Positions 24,201-35,000 of a DNA stretch of 64,000 nt are shown piece after piece. The DNA is taken from NCBI RefSeq assembly GCF_037975245.1, contig NC_092568.1, positions 3,917,001 to 3,981,000 of the forward strand, read 5' to 3'. This stretch comes from Apostichopus japonicus (lineage: Eukaryota > Echinodermata > Holothuroidea > Aspidochirotida > Stichopodidae). Both the position numbers and the translations under genes were made by a program. The notes below the pieces were generated by a model. The model searched no databases, was not told the origin of the DNA, and was given only the letters and a program-made list of their open reading frames with translations. Each line of letters starts with the position of its first letter. Position 1 is the first letter of the stretch.

Positions 24201-24722
24201 TAAGATCGTTGATCTCATCCCGGCCTACAAAAGCAGAACGGTTGGACGAAATGTTTGAGCGATCGATGTCATCCATTACACAATTAAAATCGCCCCCCAA
24301 AATAATATGGTCGTAACCACGGGTGTAAGTGTAAATTTGCCTGAAAAACGCTTTCCTTTCACTCGGGGCGTTAGGCGCATAAATGTTACAAACCCGTACA
24401 GTACTGTTATGAATAGTGCAGAGGGCAGAAATGCAACGACCAGAGGTATCGTGTCTTACTTGCGAAATGACGCAACACAGTTTACTACTGAAAGCAATAC
24501 CCACCCCACAAGAGTGATTAGAAGAACTAGGGGAGAAAATGAAAGGACCACCCCATTGACGTCTGAAAAATTGAGAGTCGGCACTATCCGACAAATACAG
24601 TTCTTGCAGAGAATAATATCAAAATTGAATATCTTAGCCCATTGTAAAATCTTTGAACATTTTTTGTTGTCTCTTAGTCCATTAACGTTAAGTGAAGCAA
24701 TCGATAGGTTCATAGTAGCCAT
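21280..24722 (-). CDS. LINE ORF2: APE endonuclease and reverse transcriptase, one frameshift
   Basis: Catalyses target nicking and target-primed reverse transcription of the element. The frame starts at ATG 24722 with SLNVNGLRD of the endonuclease, loses one base near 24609-24611, and continues to 21280 as a 1104-residue open frame (numbered from 24594). Endonuclease motifs: GGDFNCVMDD at about 100-109, RLDRIYSS at about 163-170, and SDHKP at 186-190. Reverse transcriptase motifs: NKSPGIDGLP at 407-416, LPKKGDKTDPTNWRPISLLN at 456-475, ISIDQHKAFDKV at 534-545, RGVRQGCPLSP at 592-602, and catalytic YADD at 640-643. A CCHC finger (C-x2-C-x7-H-x4-C) is at about 961-977, typical of L1/Tx1-like ORF2. 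Apart from the frameshift the ORF is about 1147 residues, normal for the group. It is probably inactive because of the frameshift, unless that is a sequencing error. Smaller open frames on either strand inside it are shadows. Confidence 0.93.
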
Positions 24723-24779
24723 AGAGAGAGATAAAGTAAAGAACAGAACGAGATGTATACCACAATGAGATTCCGATGA

Positions 24780-26177
24780 TCAGGCATTCCTTAAAAAATA
24801 CCTGTCGAAAAATTCTATCTCCTTTTTACTGACAAATTCTGGGTGCTCGTCAGCCATATGTAAGATCCATTCCTGGGGGGATTTACACGTATTCTTGCAT
24901 GACTTCATAGCACATGGGTACTTTGACGGTTTCAGCTTTGGGTGGGCGTTTAACAGGTGCTCTTTCAAAACGTGATACTCAGAAAAAACTTCCGGGCATC
25001 CCTTTGCTTTACATGAGTGCCATGGCTCATCCTCTAGAAAAATTTGTGACATTTTCACACTATCTTTGGGGTCCTCGGCGGGGAAGCGAAGACTTGACCT
25101 GGATCTTTCTGGTCTTTTGACTGCTTCAGGTTGGGAGACACTTTTTCTCTTGGGTCTTAAGCTGGGACGAAATTTATTATCCCCAACGATGTCCTCTTGT
25201 GACGATATTTCAGGTGAAGGTTTAGACTGTCTTCTTTCGCTGTTCGATACTTCCCGATGTTCTGTTTGAGGGGTGGCCCAGCTACTTGATGCTAAAGACA
25301 TTGTCTCCATAACCTCTGTGTTTTCGAACAAATCTGTGTCGCTATCGTTGATTGTTTGACTTTCTTCTTTTTTCTCTAGGTCCTGTGTCATACCTTGTGT
25401 ATCGACCGTTTCGGCATTGGTGTTGCCGTCAGTTACTTTTGCCGTTGGCTCGTCAGTTTCTTCCGACATTGTTGCCTCTTGTTGCACGACAGCAGGACCC
25501 TTGACCCAGGCTCTGGCGGTAGGGCTGATTTTGTTCGCAAAGGAAATTGGGCAGCTACGAGAGGTGTGCCCCAACTTTTCGCATACGGTGCACTTAACTT
25601 CAGTCACACATTGCTTTGCTGTATGTCCAATTTCGTGACAGTTGTAGCACTTTATCTGGTCACAGTGTTTTGCTTCATGTCCGTTTGCTCCACATTTCAG
25701 GCAAGTTCTGGGCTGGCCTCTATATCGCACCCAACAGTTTCTTCCACCAAGTCTTAAGGATGAAGGGATGTCTTTGGTGATTTCAACCTGATACTGCCGA
25801 ATCCCATTAAACACCTGTGGGTAGTCGGAAAGTGTAAGGAAACGACCACTCACAACTTTACCGTAACGGCCTAGAATATACCTCACCACGTTGTCCCCCA
25901 ATTCATACGGTACATGCAAAACGGTAACTAGCGTCGTGCAACCGGTATATGTTGTTGCAGTGCAGCAATCTGCACTCGATAGAGCAGGCCAAAACTTCTT
26001 CTTCAAATCTACTGTTTTGAAAGTCACGTCCCATAGTCTACCGGGGAGTTCCTGAACCGCCGTTAGATGTTCTCCGGGATCTATGCACTTTTCCTTCAAA
26101 AGATTAAAAAGAACTGACTTCCCCTCACTACAATCTAGGTGAAGCTGTATGGACGTGTCTCGACTAAGAGCAGCCAT
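24780..26177 (-). CDS. LINE ORF1: zinc-knuckle RNA-binding (gag-like) protein
   Basis: A 465-residue protein if started at ATG 26177 (the frame is open 13 codons further upstream but without an ATG). The N-terminal half (about 10-150) has an RRM-like feel and no motif that I can fix exactly. Three CCHC knuckles follow at about 159-172 (CLKCGANGHEAKHC), 177-190 (CYNCHEIGHTAKQC) and 196-209 (CTVCEKLGHTSRSC). A long acidic/Ser-rich linker (about 215-380) leads to two C-terminal C2H2-like fingers at about 389-412 and 422-445. It should bind the element RNA and form the retrotransposition particle. Extra C2H2 fingers are unusual next to plain L1 ORF1 and could take part in target recognition; that last point is inference. 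Intact from ATG to stop. Confidence 0.9.
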   Translation of the reverse strand: MAALSRDTSIQLHLDCSEGKSVLFNLLKEKCIDPGEHLTAVQELPGRLWDVTFKTVDLKKKFWPALSSADCCTATTYTGCTTLVTVLHVPYELGDNVVRYILGRYGKVVSGRFLTLSDYPQVFNGIRQYQVEITKDIPSSLRLGGRNCWVRYRGQPRTCLKCGANGHEAKHCDQIKCYNCHEIGHTAKQCVTEVKCTVCEKLGHTSRSCPISFANKISPTARAWVKGPAVVQQEATMSEETDEPTAKVTDGNTNAETVDTQGMTQDLEKKEESQTINDSDTDLFENTEVMETMSLASSSWATPQTEHREVSNSERRQSKPSPEISSQEDIVGDNKFRPSLRPKRKSVSQPEAVKRPERSRSSLRFPAEDPKDSVKMSQIFLEDEPWHSCKAKGCPEVFSEYHVLKEHLLNAHPKLKPSKYPCAMKSCKNTCKSPQEWILHMADEHPEFVSKKEIEFFDRYFLRNA

Positions 26178-26223
26178 ATTGATTCCTATGTTCGTTCTTG
26201 TTCTATTAAAGCTCAACTATATA

Positions 26224-26239
26224 AGGCTCAATTAAAATT
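26224..26239. repeat. LINE target-site duplication, right copy
   Basis: AGGCTCAATTAAAATT, identical to 21088-21103. It lies 20 bp downstream (minus strand) of the 3' end of the tRNA-like unit at 26259-26365. Confidence 0.9.
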
Positions 26240-26258
26240 AAAAGAAAGAAAATGTACT

Positions 26259-26365
26259 TGCCGAAACCCGGGAAAGTTCAGAACTCGTTTGAGTTCTCCG
26301 ATATGATTTGAACCAGGGACCTTTAGATCTTCAGTCTAACGCTCTCCCAACTGAGCTATTTCGGC
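26259..26365 (-). tRNA. tRNA-Phe(GAA)-like unit next to the LINE 5' end
   Basis: First unit right of the LINE, 107 nt because one G is missing from the CCGG of the insert. A-box TAGCTCAGTTGG and B-box GGTTCAAATC are both intact, and the anticodon is GAA. TTTT at 26249-26252 (complement) lies 7 nt past the discriminator, as expected for a pol III stop. The LINE sits just beyond this stop, so the insertion need not disrupt the tRNA-like transcript. Confidence 0.82.
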
Positions 26366-27115
26366 AGATAGGAAAAGATAGATGCAATTAAATAATAAAC
26401 AATTATTTTGATGATGTATAAATTTAAGTCTGAAGTGACTTCTCTTCATACCAAGAAGGGATTAAAAGTGCGTCCTCTTTACTAATAAATTCAAAACAAT
26501 CAAGTACAGCTCAATTTAAGTCAAAAAGAAGAAGAAAGAAAATGTACTTGCCGAAACCCGGGAAAGTTCAGAACTCGTTTGAGTTCTCCGGAAGTGATTT
26601 GAAGCAGGGACCTTTAGATCTTCAGTCTAACGCTCTCCCAACTGAGCTATTTCGGCAGTTAGGAAAAGATAGATGCAATTAAATAATAAACAATTATTTT
26701 GATAATATATAAATTTAAGTCTGAAGTGAATTCTCTTAATACTTAGTAGTGATTAAAAGTGCGTCGTCTTCTTAATAAATTCAAAACAATCAAAGTAGGC
26801 TCAATTAAAAAGAAGAAGAAAGAAAATGTACTTGCCGAAACCCGGGAAAGTTCAGAACTCGCTTGAGTTCTCCGGAAGTGATTTGAAGCAGGGACCTTTA
26901 GATCTTCAGTCTAACGCTCTCCCAACTGAGCTATTTCGGCAGTTAGGAAAAGATAGATGCAATTAAATAATAAACAATTATTTTGATAATATATAAATTT
27001 AAGTCTGAAGTGAATTCTCTTAATACTTAGTAGTGATTAAAAGTGCGTCGTCTTCGTAATAAATTCAAAACAATCAAAGTAGGCTCAATTAAAATTAAAA
27101 GAAAGAAAATGTACT

Positions 27116-27223
27116 TGCCGAAACCCGGGAAAGTTCAGAACTCGTTTGAGTTCTCCGGATATGATTTGAACCAGGGACCTTTAGATCTTCAGTCTAACGC
27201 TCTCCCAACTGAGCTATTTCGGC
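27116..27223 (-). tRNA. tRNA-Phe(GAA)-like unit, representative consensus copy
   Basis: A 108-nt cloverleaf-like gene on the minus strand. Acceptor GCCGAAA/TTTCGGC with discriminator A73; D-arm with AGCTCAGTTGGGAGAGC; anticodon arm TTAGA-CTGAAGA-TCTAA (GAA, Phe); T-stem CCTGG/CCGGG. From the 5' end to TTC of the T-loop it agrees with the conserved eukaryotic tRNA-Phe. The T-loop is then extended to about 42 nt. The insert contains AGAACTC-AAAC-GAGTTCT, a perfect 7-bp hairpin with a 4-nt loop, flanked by GTTC and GAAC which could add a further 4-bp stem. The A-box, a B-box (GGTTCAAATC) and a TTTT terminator suggest that it could be transcribed by pol III. Whether the RNA is processed into a functional tRNA is unknown. 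Confidence 0.85.
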
Positions 27224-29010
27224 AGATAGGAAAAGATAGATGCAATTAAATAATAAACAATTATTTTGATGATGTATAAATTTAAGTCTGAAGTGACTTC
27301 TCTTCATACCAAGAAGGGATTAAAAGTGCGTCCTCTTTACTAATAAATTCAAAACAATCAAGTACAGCTCAATTTAAGTCAAAAAGAAGAAGAAAGAAAA
27401 TGTACTTGCCGAAACCCGGGAAAGTTCAGAACTCGTTTGAGTTCTCCGGAAGTGATTTGAAGCAGGGACCTTTAGATCTTCAGTCTAACGCTCTCCCAAC
27501 TGAGCTATTTCGGCAGTTAGGAAAAGATAGATGCAATTAAATAATAAACAATTATTTTGATAATATATAAATTTAAGTCTGAAGTGAATTCTCTTAATAC
27601 TTAGTAGTGATTAAAAGTGCGTCGTCTTCTTAATAAATTCAAAACAATCAAAGTAGGCTCAATTAAAAAGAAGAAGAAAGAAAATGTACTTGCCGAAACC
27701 CGGGAAAGTTCAGAACTCGCTTGAGTTCTCCGGAAGTGATTTGAAGCAGGGACCTTTAGATCTTCAGTCTAACGCTCTCCCAACTGAGCTATTTCGGCAG
27801 TTAGGAAAAGATAGATGCAATTAAATAATAAACAATTATTTTGATAATATATAAATTTAAGTCTGAAGTGAATTCTCTTAATACTTAGTAGTGATTAAAA
27901 GTGCGTCGTCTTCGTAATAAATTCAAAACAATCAAAGTAGGCTCAATTAAAATTAAAAGAAAGAAAATGTACTTGCCGAAACCCGGGAAAGTTCAGAACT
28001 CGTTTGAGTTCTCCGGATATGATTTGAACCAGGGACCTTTAGATCTTCAGTCTAACGCTCTCCCAACTGAGCTATTTCGGCAGATAGGAAAAGATAGATG
28101 CAATTAAATAATAAACAATTATTTTGATGATGTATAAATTTAAGTCTGAAGTGACTTCTCTTCATACCAAGAAGGGATTAAAAGTGCGTCCTCTTTACTA
28201 ATAAATTCAAAACAATCAAGTACAGCTCAATTTAAGTCAAAAAGAAGAAGAAAGAAAATGTACTTGCCGAAACCCGGGAAAGTTCAGAACTCGTTTGAGT
28301 TCTCCGGAAGTGATTTGAAGCAGGGACCTTTAGATCTTCAGTCTAACGCTCTCCCAACTGAGCTATTTCGGCAGTTAGGAAAAGATAGATGCAATTAAAT
28401 AATAAACAATTATTTTGATAATATATAAATTTAAGTCTGAAGTGAATTCTCTTAATACTTAGTAGTGATTAAAAGTGCGTCGTCTTCTTAATAAATTCAA
28501 AACAATCAAAGTAGGCTCAATTAAAAAGAAGAAGAAAGAAAATGTACTTGCCGAAACCCGGGAAAGTTCAGAACTCGCTTGAGTTCTCCGGAAGTGACTT
28601 GAAGCAGGGACCTTTAGATCTTCAGTCTAACGCTCTCCCAACTGAGCTATTTCGGCAGTTAGGAAAAGATAGATGCAATTAAATAATAAACAATTATTTT
28701 GATAATATATAAATTTAAGTCTGAAGTGAATTCTCTTAATACTTAGTAGTGATTAAAAGTGCGTCGTCTTCGTAATAAATTCAAAACAATCAAAGTAGGC
28801 TCAATTAAAATTAAAAGAAAGAAAATGTACTTGCCGAAACCCGGGAAAGTTCAGAACTCGTTTGAGTTCTCCGGAAATGATTTGAACCAGGGACCTTTAG
28901 ATCTTCAGTCTAACGCTCTCCCAAACTGAGCTATTTCGGCAGATAGGAAAAGATAGATGCCATTAAATAATAAGCAATTATCTTTATAATGTATAAATTT
29001 AAGTCTGAAG

Positions 29011-32000
29011 TGACCTCTCTTAAAAGTAGTAATTAAAAGTGCGTCGTCTTCGTAATAAATTCAAAACAATCAAAGTAGGCTCAGTTTAAATTAAAAGAAA
29101 GAAAATGTACTTGCCGAAACCCGGGAAAGTTCAGAACTCGTTTGAGTTCTCCGGATATGATTTGAACCAGGGACCTTTAGATCTTCAGTCTAACGCTCTC
29201 CCAACTGAGCTATTTCGGCAGTTAGGAAAAGATAGATGCCATTAAATAATAAGCAATTAGTTAAATCATGTATAAATTTAAGTCTGAAGTGACTTCTCTT
29301 CATACCAAGAAGGGATTAAAAGTGCGTCCTCTTTACTAATAAATTCAAAACAATCAAGTACAGCTCAATTTAAGTCAAAAAGAAGAAGAAAGAAAATGTA
29401 CTTGCCGAAACCCGGGAAAGTTCAGAACTCGTTTGAGTTCTCCGGAAGTGATTTGAAGCAGGGACCTTTAGATCTTCAGTCTAACGCTCTCCCAACTGAG
29501 CTATTTCGGCAGCTAGGAAAGGATAGATGCAATTAAATAATAAGCAATTATTTTGATAAAGTATAAATTTAAGTCTGAAGTGACTTCTCTTAATACTTAG
29601 TAGTGATTAAAAGTGCGTCGTCTTCTTAATAAATTCAAAACAATCAAAGTAGGCTCAATTAAAATTAAAAGAAAGAAAATGTACTTGCCGAAACCCGGGA
29701 AAGTTCAGAACTCGTTTGAGTTCTCCGGAAGTGATTTGAACCAGGGACCTTTAGATCTTCAGTCTAACGCTCTCCCAACTGAGCTATTTCGGCAGTTAGG
29801 AAAAGATAGATGCCATTAAATAATAAGCAATTAGTTAAATCATGTATAAATTTAAGTCTGAAGTGACTTCTCTTAATACTTAGTAGTGATTAAAAGTGCG
29901 TCGTCTTCTTAATAAATTCAAAACCATCAAAGTAGGCTCAATTAAAATTAAAAGAAAGAAAATGTACTTGCCGAAACCCGGGAAAGTTCAGAACTCGTTT
30001 GAGTTCTCCGGAAGTGATTTGAACCAGGGACCTTTAGATCTTCAGTCTAACGCTCTCCCAACTGAGCTATTTCGGCAGCTAGGAAAGGATAGATGCAATT
30101 AAATAATAAGCAATTATTTTGATAAAGTATAAATTTAAGTCTGAAGTGACTTCTCTTAATACCAAAAAGGGATTAAAAGTGCGTCCTCTTTACTAATAAA
30201 TTCAAAAGACTCAAGTACAGCTCAAGTTAAGTCAAAAAGAAGTAGAAAGAAAATGTACTTGCCGAAACCCGGGAAAGTTCAGAACTCGTTTGAGTTCTCC
30301 GGATATGATTTGAACCAGGGACCTTTAGATCTTCAGTCTAACGCTCTCCCAACTGAGCTATTTCGGCAGATAGGAAAAGATAGATGCAATTAAATAATAA
30401 ACAATTATTTTGATAATATATAAATTTAAGTCTGAAGTGACTTCTCTGAATACTTAGTAGTGATTACAAGTGCGTCGTCTTCGTAATAAATTCAAAACAA
30501 TCAAAGTAGGCTCAATTAAAATTAAAAGAAAGAAAATGTACTTGCCGAAACCCGGGAAAGTTCAGAACTCGTTTGAGTTCTCCGGATATGATTTGAACCA
30601 GGGACCTTTAGATCTTCAGTCTAACGCTCTCCCAACTGAGCTATTTCGGCAGATAGGTAATAGATGCGATTAAATAATAAACAATTATTTTGATGATGTA
30701 TAAATTTAAGTCTGAAGTGACTTCTCTTCATACCAAAAAGGGATTAAAAGTGCGTCCTCTTTACTAATAAATTCAAAAGACTCAAGTACAGCTCAAGTTA
30801 AGTCAAAGAAGGAGAAAGAAAATGTACTTTCCGAAACCCGGGAAAGTTCAGAACTCGTTTGAGTTCTCCGGATATGATTTGAACCAGGGACCTTTAGATC
30901 TTCAGTCTAACGCTCTCCCAACTGAGCTATTTCGGCAGATAGGAAAAGATAGATGCAATTAAATAATAAACAATTATTTTGATAATATATAAATTTAAGT
31001 CTGAAGTGACTTCTCTGAATACTTAGTAGTGATTACAAGTGCGTCGTCTTCGTAATAAATTCAAAACAATCAAAGTAGGCTCAATTAAAATTAAAAGAAA
31101 GAAAATGTACTTGCCGAAACCCGGGAAAGTTCAGAACTCGTTTGAGTTCTCCGGATATGATTTGAACCAGGGACCTTTAGATCTTCAGTCTAACGCTCTC
31201 CCAACTGAGCTATTTCGGCAGATAGGAAAAGATAGATGCGATTAAATAATAAACAATTATTTTGATGATGTATAAATTTAAGTCTGAAGTGACTTCTCTT
31301 CATACCAAAAAGGGATTAAAAGTGCGTCCTCTTTACTAATAAATTCAAAAGACTCAAGTACAGCTCAAGTTAAGTCAAAGAAGGAGAAAGAAAATGTACT
31401 TTCCGAAACCCGGGAAAGTTCAGAACTCGTTTGAGTTCTCCTTAAATGATTTGAAGCAGGGACCTTTAGATCTTCAGTCTAACGCTCTCACAACTGAGCT
31501 ATTTCGGCAGTTAGGAAAAGATAGATGCAATTAAATAATAAACAATTATTTTGATAATATATAAATTTAAGTCTGAAGTGAATTCTCTGAATACTTAGTA
31601 GTGATTAAAAGTGCGTCGTCTTCTTAATAAATTCAAAACAATCAAAGTAGGCTCAATTTAAATTAAAAGAAAGAAAATGTACTTGCCGAAACCCGGGAAA
31701 GTTCAGAACTCGTTTGAGTTCTCCGGATATGATTTGAACCAGGGACCTTTAGATCTTCAGTCTAACGCTCTCCCAACTGAGCTATTTCGGCAGATAGGAA
31801 AAGATAGATGCAATTAAATAATAAGCAATTATTTTGATAATATATAAATTTAAGTCTGAAGTGACTTCTCTGAATACTTAGTAGTGTTTACAAGTGCGTC
31901 GTCTTCGTAATAAATTCAAAACAATCAAAGTAGGCTCAATTTAACTTAAAAGAAAGAAAATGTACTTGCCGAAACCCGGGAAAGTTCAGAACTCGTTTGA

Positions 32001-35000
32001 GTTCTCCGGAAGTGATTTGAAGCAGGGACCTTGAGATCTTCAGTCTAACGCTCTCCCAACTGAGCTATTTCGGCAGTTAGGAAAAGAAAGATGCCATTAA
32101 ATAATAAGCAATTATTTTGATGATGTATAAATTTAAGTCTGAAGTGACTTCTCTTCATACCAAGAAGGGATTAAAAGTGCGTCATCTTTACTAATAAATT
32201 CAAAACAATCAAGTACAGCTCAATTTAAGTCAAAAAGAAGAAGAAAGAAAATGTACTTGCCGAAACCCGGGAAAGTTCAGAACTCGTTTGAGTTCTCCGG
32301 AAGTGATTTGAAGCAGGGACCTTTAGATCTTCAGTCTAACGCTCTCCCAACTGAGCTATTTCGGCAGCTAGGAAAGGATAGATGCAATTAAATAATAAGC
32401 AATTATTTTGATAAAGTATAAATTTAAGTCTGAAGTGACTTCTCTTAATACTTAGTAGTGATTAAAAGTGCGTCGTCTTCTTAATAAATTCAAAACAATC
32501 AAAGTAGGCTCAATTAAAATTAAAAGAAAGAAAATGTACTTGCCGAAACCCGGGAAAGTTCAGAACTCGTTTGAGTTCTCCGGAAGTGATTTGAACCAGG
32601 GACCTTTAGATCTTCAGTCTAACGCTCTCCCAACTGAGCTATTTCGGCAGTTAGGAAAAGATAGATGCCATTAAATAATAAGCAATTAGTTAAATCATGT
32701 ATAAATTTAAGTCTGAAGTGACTTCTCTTCATACCAAGAAGGGATTAAAAGTGCGTCCTCTTTACTAATAAATTCAAAACAATCAAGTACAGCTCAATTT
32801 AAGTCAAAAAGAAGAAGAAAGAAAATGTACTTGCCGAAACCCGGGAAAGTTCAGAACTCGTTTGAGTTCTCCGGAAGTGATTTGAACCAGGGACCTTTAG
32901 ATCTTCAGTCTAACGCTCTCCCAACTGAGCTATTTCGGCAGCTAGGAAAGGATAGATGCAATTAAATAATAAGCAATTATTTTGATGATGTATAAATTTA
33001 AGTCTGAAGTGACTTCTCTTAATACTTAGTAGTGATTAAAAGTGCGTCGTCTTCTTAATAAATTCAAAACCATCAAAGTAGGCTCAATTAAAATTAAAAG
33101 AAAGAAAATGTACTTGCCGAAACCCGGGAAAGTTCAGAACTCGTTTCAGTTCTCCGGAAGTGATTTGAACCAGGGACCTTTAGATCTTCAGTCTAACGCT
33201 CTCCCAACTGAGCTATTTCGGCAGATAGGAAAAGATAGATGCAATTAAATAATAAACAATTATTTTGATGATGTATAAATTTAAGTCTTAAGTGACTTCT
33301 CTTCATACCAAGAAGGGATTAAAAGTGCGTCCTCTTTACTAATAAATTCAAAACAATCAAGTACAGCTCAATTCAAGTCAAAAAGAAGAAGAAAGAAAAT
33401 GTACTTGCCGAAACCTGGGAAAGTTCAGAACTCGTTTGAGTTCTCCGGAAGTGATTTGAACCAGGGACCTTTAGTTCTTCAGTCTAACGCTCTCCCAACT
33501 GAGCTATTTCGGCAGTTAGGAAAAGATAGATGCAATTAAATAATAAACTATTATTTTGATAATATATAAATTTAAGTCTGAAGTGAATTCTCTTAATACT
33601 TAGTAGTGATTAAAAGTGCCTCGTCTTCTTAATAAATTCAAAACAATCAAAGTAGGCTCAATTAAAATTAAAAGAAAGAAAATGTACTTGCCGAAACCCG
33701 GGAATGTTCAGAACTCGTTTGAGTTCTCCGGATATGATTTGAAGCAGGGACCTTTAGATCTTCAGTCTAACGCTCTCCCAACTGAGCTATTTCGGCAGAT
33801 AGGAAAAGACAGATGCGATTAAATAATAAACAATTATTTTGATGATGTATAAATTTAAGTCTGAAGTGACTTCTCTTCATACCAAAAAGGGATTAAAAGT
33901 GCGTCCTCTTTACTAATAAATTCAAAAGACTCAAGTACAGCTCAAGTTAAGTCAAAAAGAAGTAGAAAGAAAATGTACTTGCCGAAACCCGGGAAAGTTC
34001 AGAACTCGTTTGAGTTCTCCGGATATGATTTGAACCAGGGACCTTTAGATCTTCAGTCTAACGCTCTCCCAACTGAGCTATTTCGGCAGATAGGAAAAGA
34101 TAGATGCAATTAAATAATAAACAATTATTTTGATAATATATAAATTTAAGTCTGAAGTGACTTCTCTGAATACTTAGTAGTGATTACAAGTGCGTCGTCT
34201 TCGTAATAAATTCAAAACAATCAAAGTAGGCTCAATTAAAATTAAAAGAAAGAAAATGTACTTGCCGAAACCCGGGAAAGTTCAGAACTCGTTTGAGTTC
34301 TCCGGATATGATTTGAAGCAGGGACCTTTAGATCTTCAGTCTAACGCTCTCCCAACTGAGCTATTTCGGCAGATAGGAAAAGATAGATGCGATTAAATAA
34401 TAAACAATTATTTTGATGATGTATAAATTTAAGTCTGAAGTGACTTCTCTTCATACCAAAAAGGGATTAAAAGTGCGTCCTCTTTACTAATAAATTCAAA
34501 ACAATCAAGTACAGCTCAATTTAAGTCAAAAAGAAGAAGAAAGAAAATGTACTTGCCGAAACCCGGGAAAGTTCAGAACTCGTTTGAGTTCTCCGGATAT
34601 GATTTGAGCCAGGGACCTTTAGATCTTCAGTCTAACGCTCTCCCAACTGAGCTATTTCGGCAGATAGGAAAAGATAGATGCCATTAAATAATAAGCAATT
34701 ATTTTGATGATATATAAATTTAAGTCTGAAGTGACTTCTCTTCATACCAAGAAGGGATTAAAAGTGCGTCATCTTTACTAATAAATTCAAAACAATCAAG
34801 TACAGCTCAATTTAAGTCAAAAAGAAGGAGAAAGAAAATGTACTTGCCGAAACCCGGGAAAGTTCAGAACTCGTTTGAGTTCTCCGGAAGTGATTTGAAC
34901 CAGGGACCTTTAGATCTTCAGTCTAACGCTCTCCCAACTGAGCTATTTCGGCAGCTAGGAAAGGATAGATGCAATTAAATAATAAGCAATCATCTTTATA

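Larger units (their letters stand above)
21104..26223 (-). mobile_element. full-length Tx1/L1-like LINE inserted in the satellite
   Basis: About 5.1 kb on the minus strand. It has a very short 5' UTR (about 46 bp before the ORF1 ATG), ORF1 with zinc knuckles, a 57-bp gap, ORF2 with an N-terminal APE endonuclease and a reverse transcriptase, a ~175-bp 3' UTR, an AATAAA signal (complement at 21125-21130) and an A-tail at 21102-21114. A 16-bp target duplication flanks it. It interrupts a type A spacer 20-35 bp downstream of the tRNA-like 3' end, in the same orientation as the tRNA. The retained 5' end, A-tail and target duplication, and the single ORF-breaking mutation I see, indicate a recent insertion. 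The Tx1 clade is inferred from ORF1 zinc knuckles plus an APE-type ORF2; this clade is known for families specific to U2 snRNA genes, 5S rRNA genes or microsatellites. Confidence 0.93.
26224..28800 (-). repeat. 858-bp higher-order repeat (A-B-A' trimer), three copies
   Basis: Three consecutive blocks of 858 bp begin near 26226, 27084 and 27942. Each is a type A unit, a type B unit and an A' unit with a GAAGAAGAAAG spacer and GCTTGAGTTC in the insert hairpin loop. The tRNA-like left ends in one block are at 27116, 27417 and 27691, and the next block begins at 27974, so the units are 301, 274 and 283 bp. The three blocks are nearly identical, which indicates recent trimer amplification. Confidence 0.88.

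Noticed and set aside
24307-24768. 153-codon plus-strand frame opposite LINE ORF2, and other plus-strand frames at 21265-25757
   Set aside because: Antisense shadows of LINE ORF1 and ORF2, with no recognisable product.
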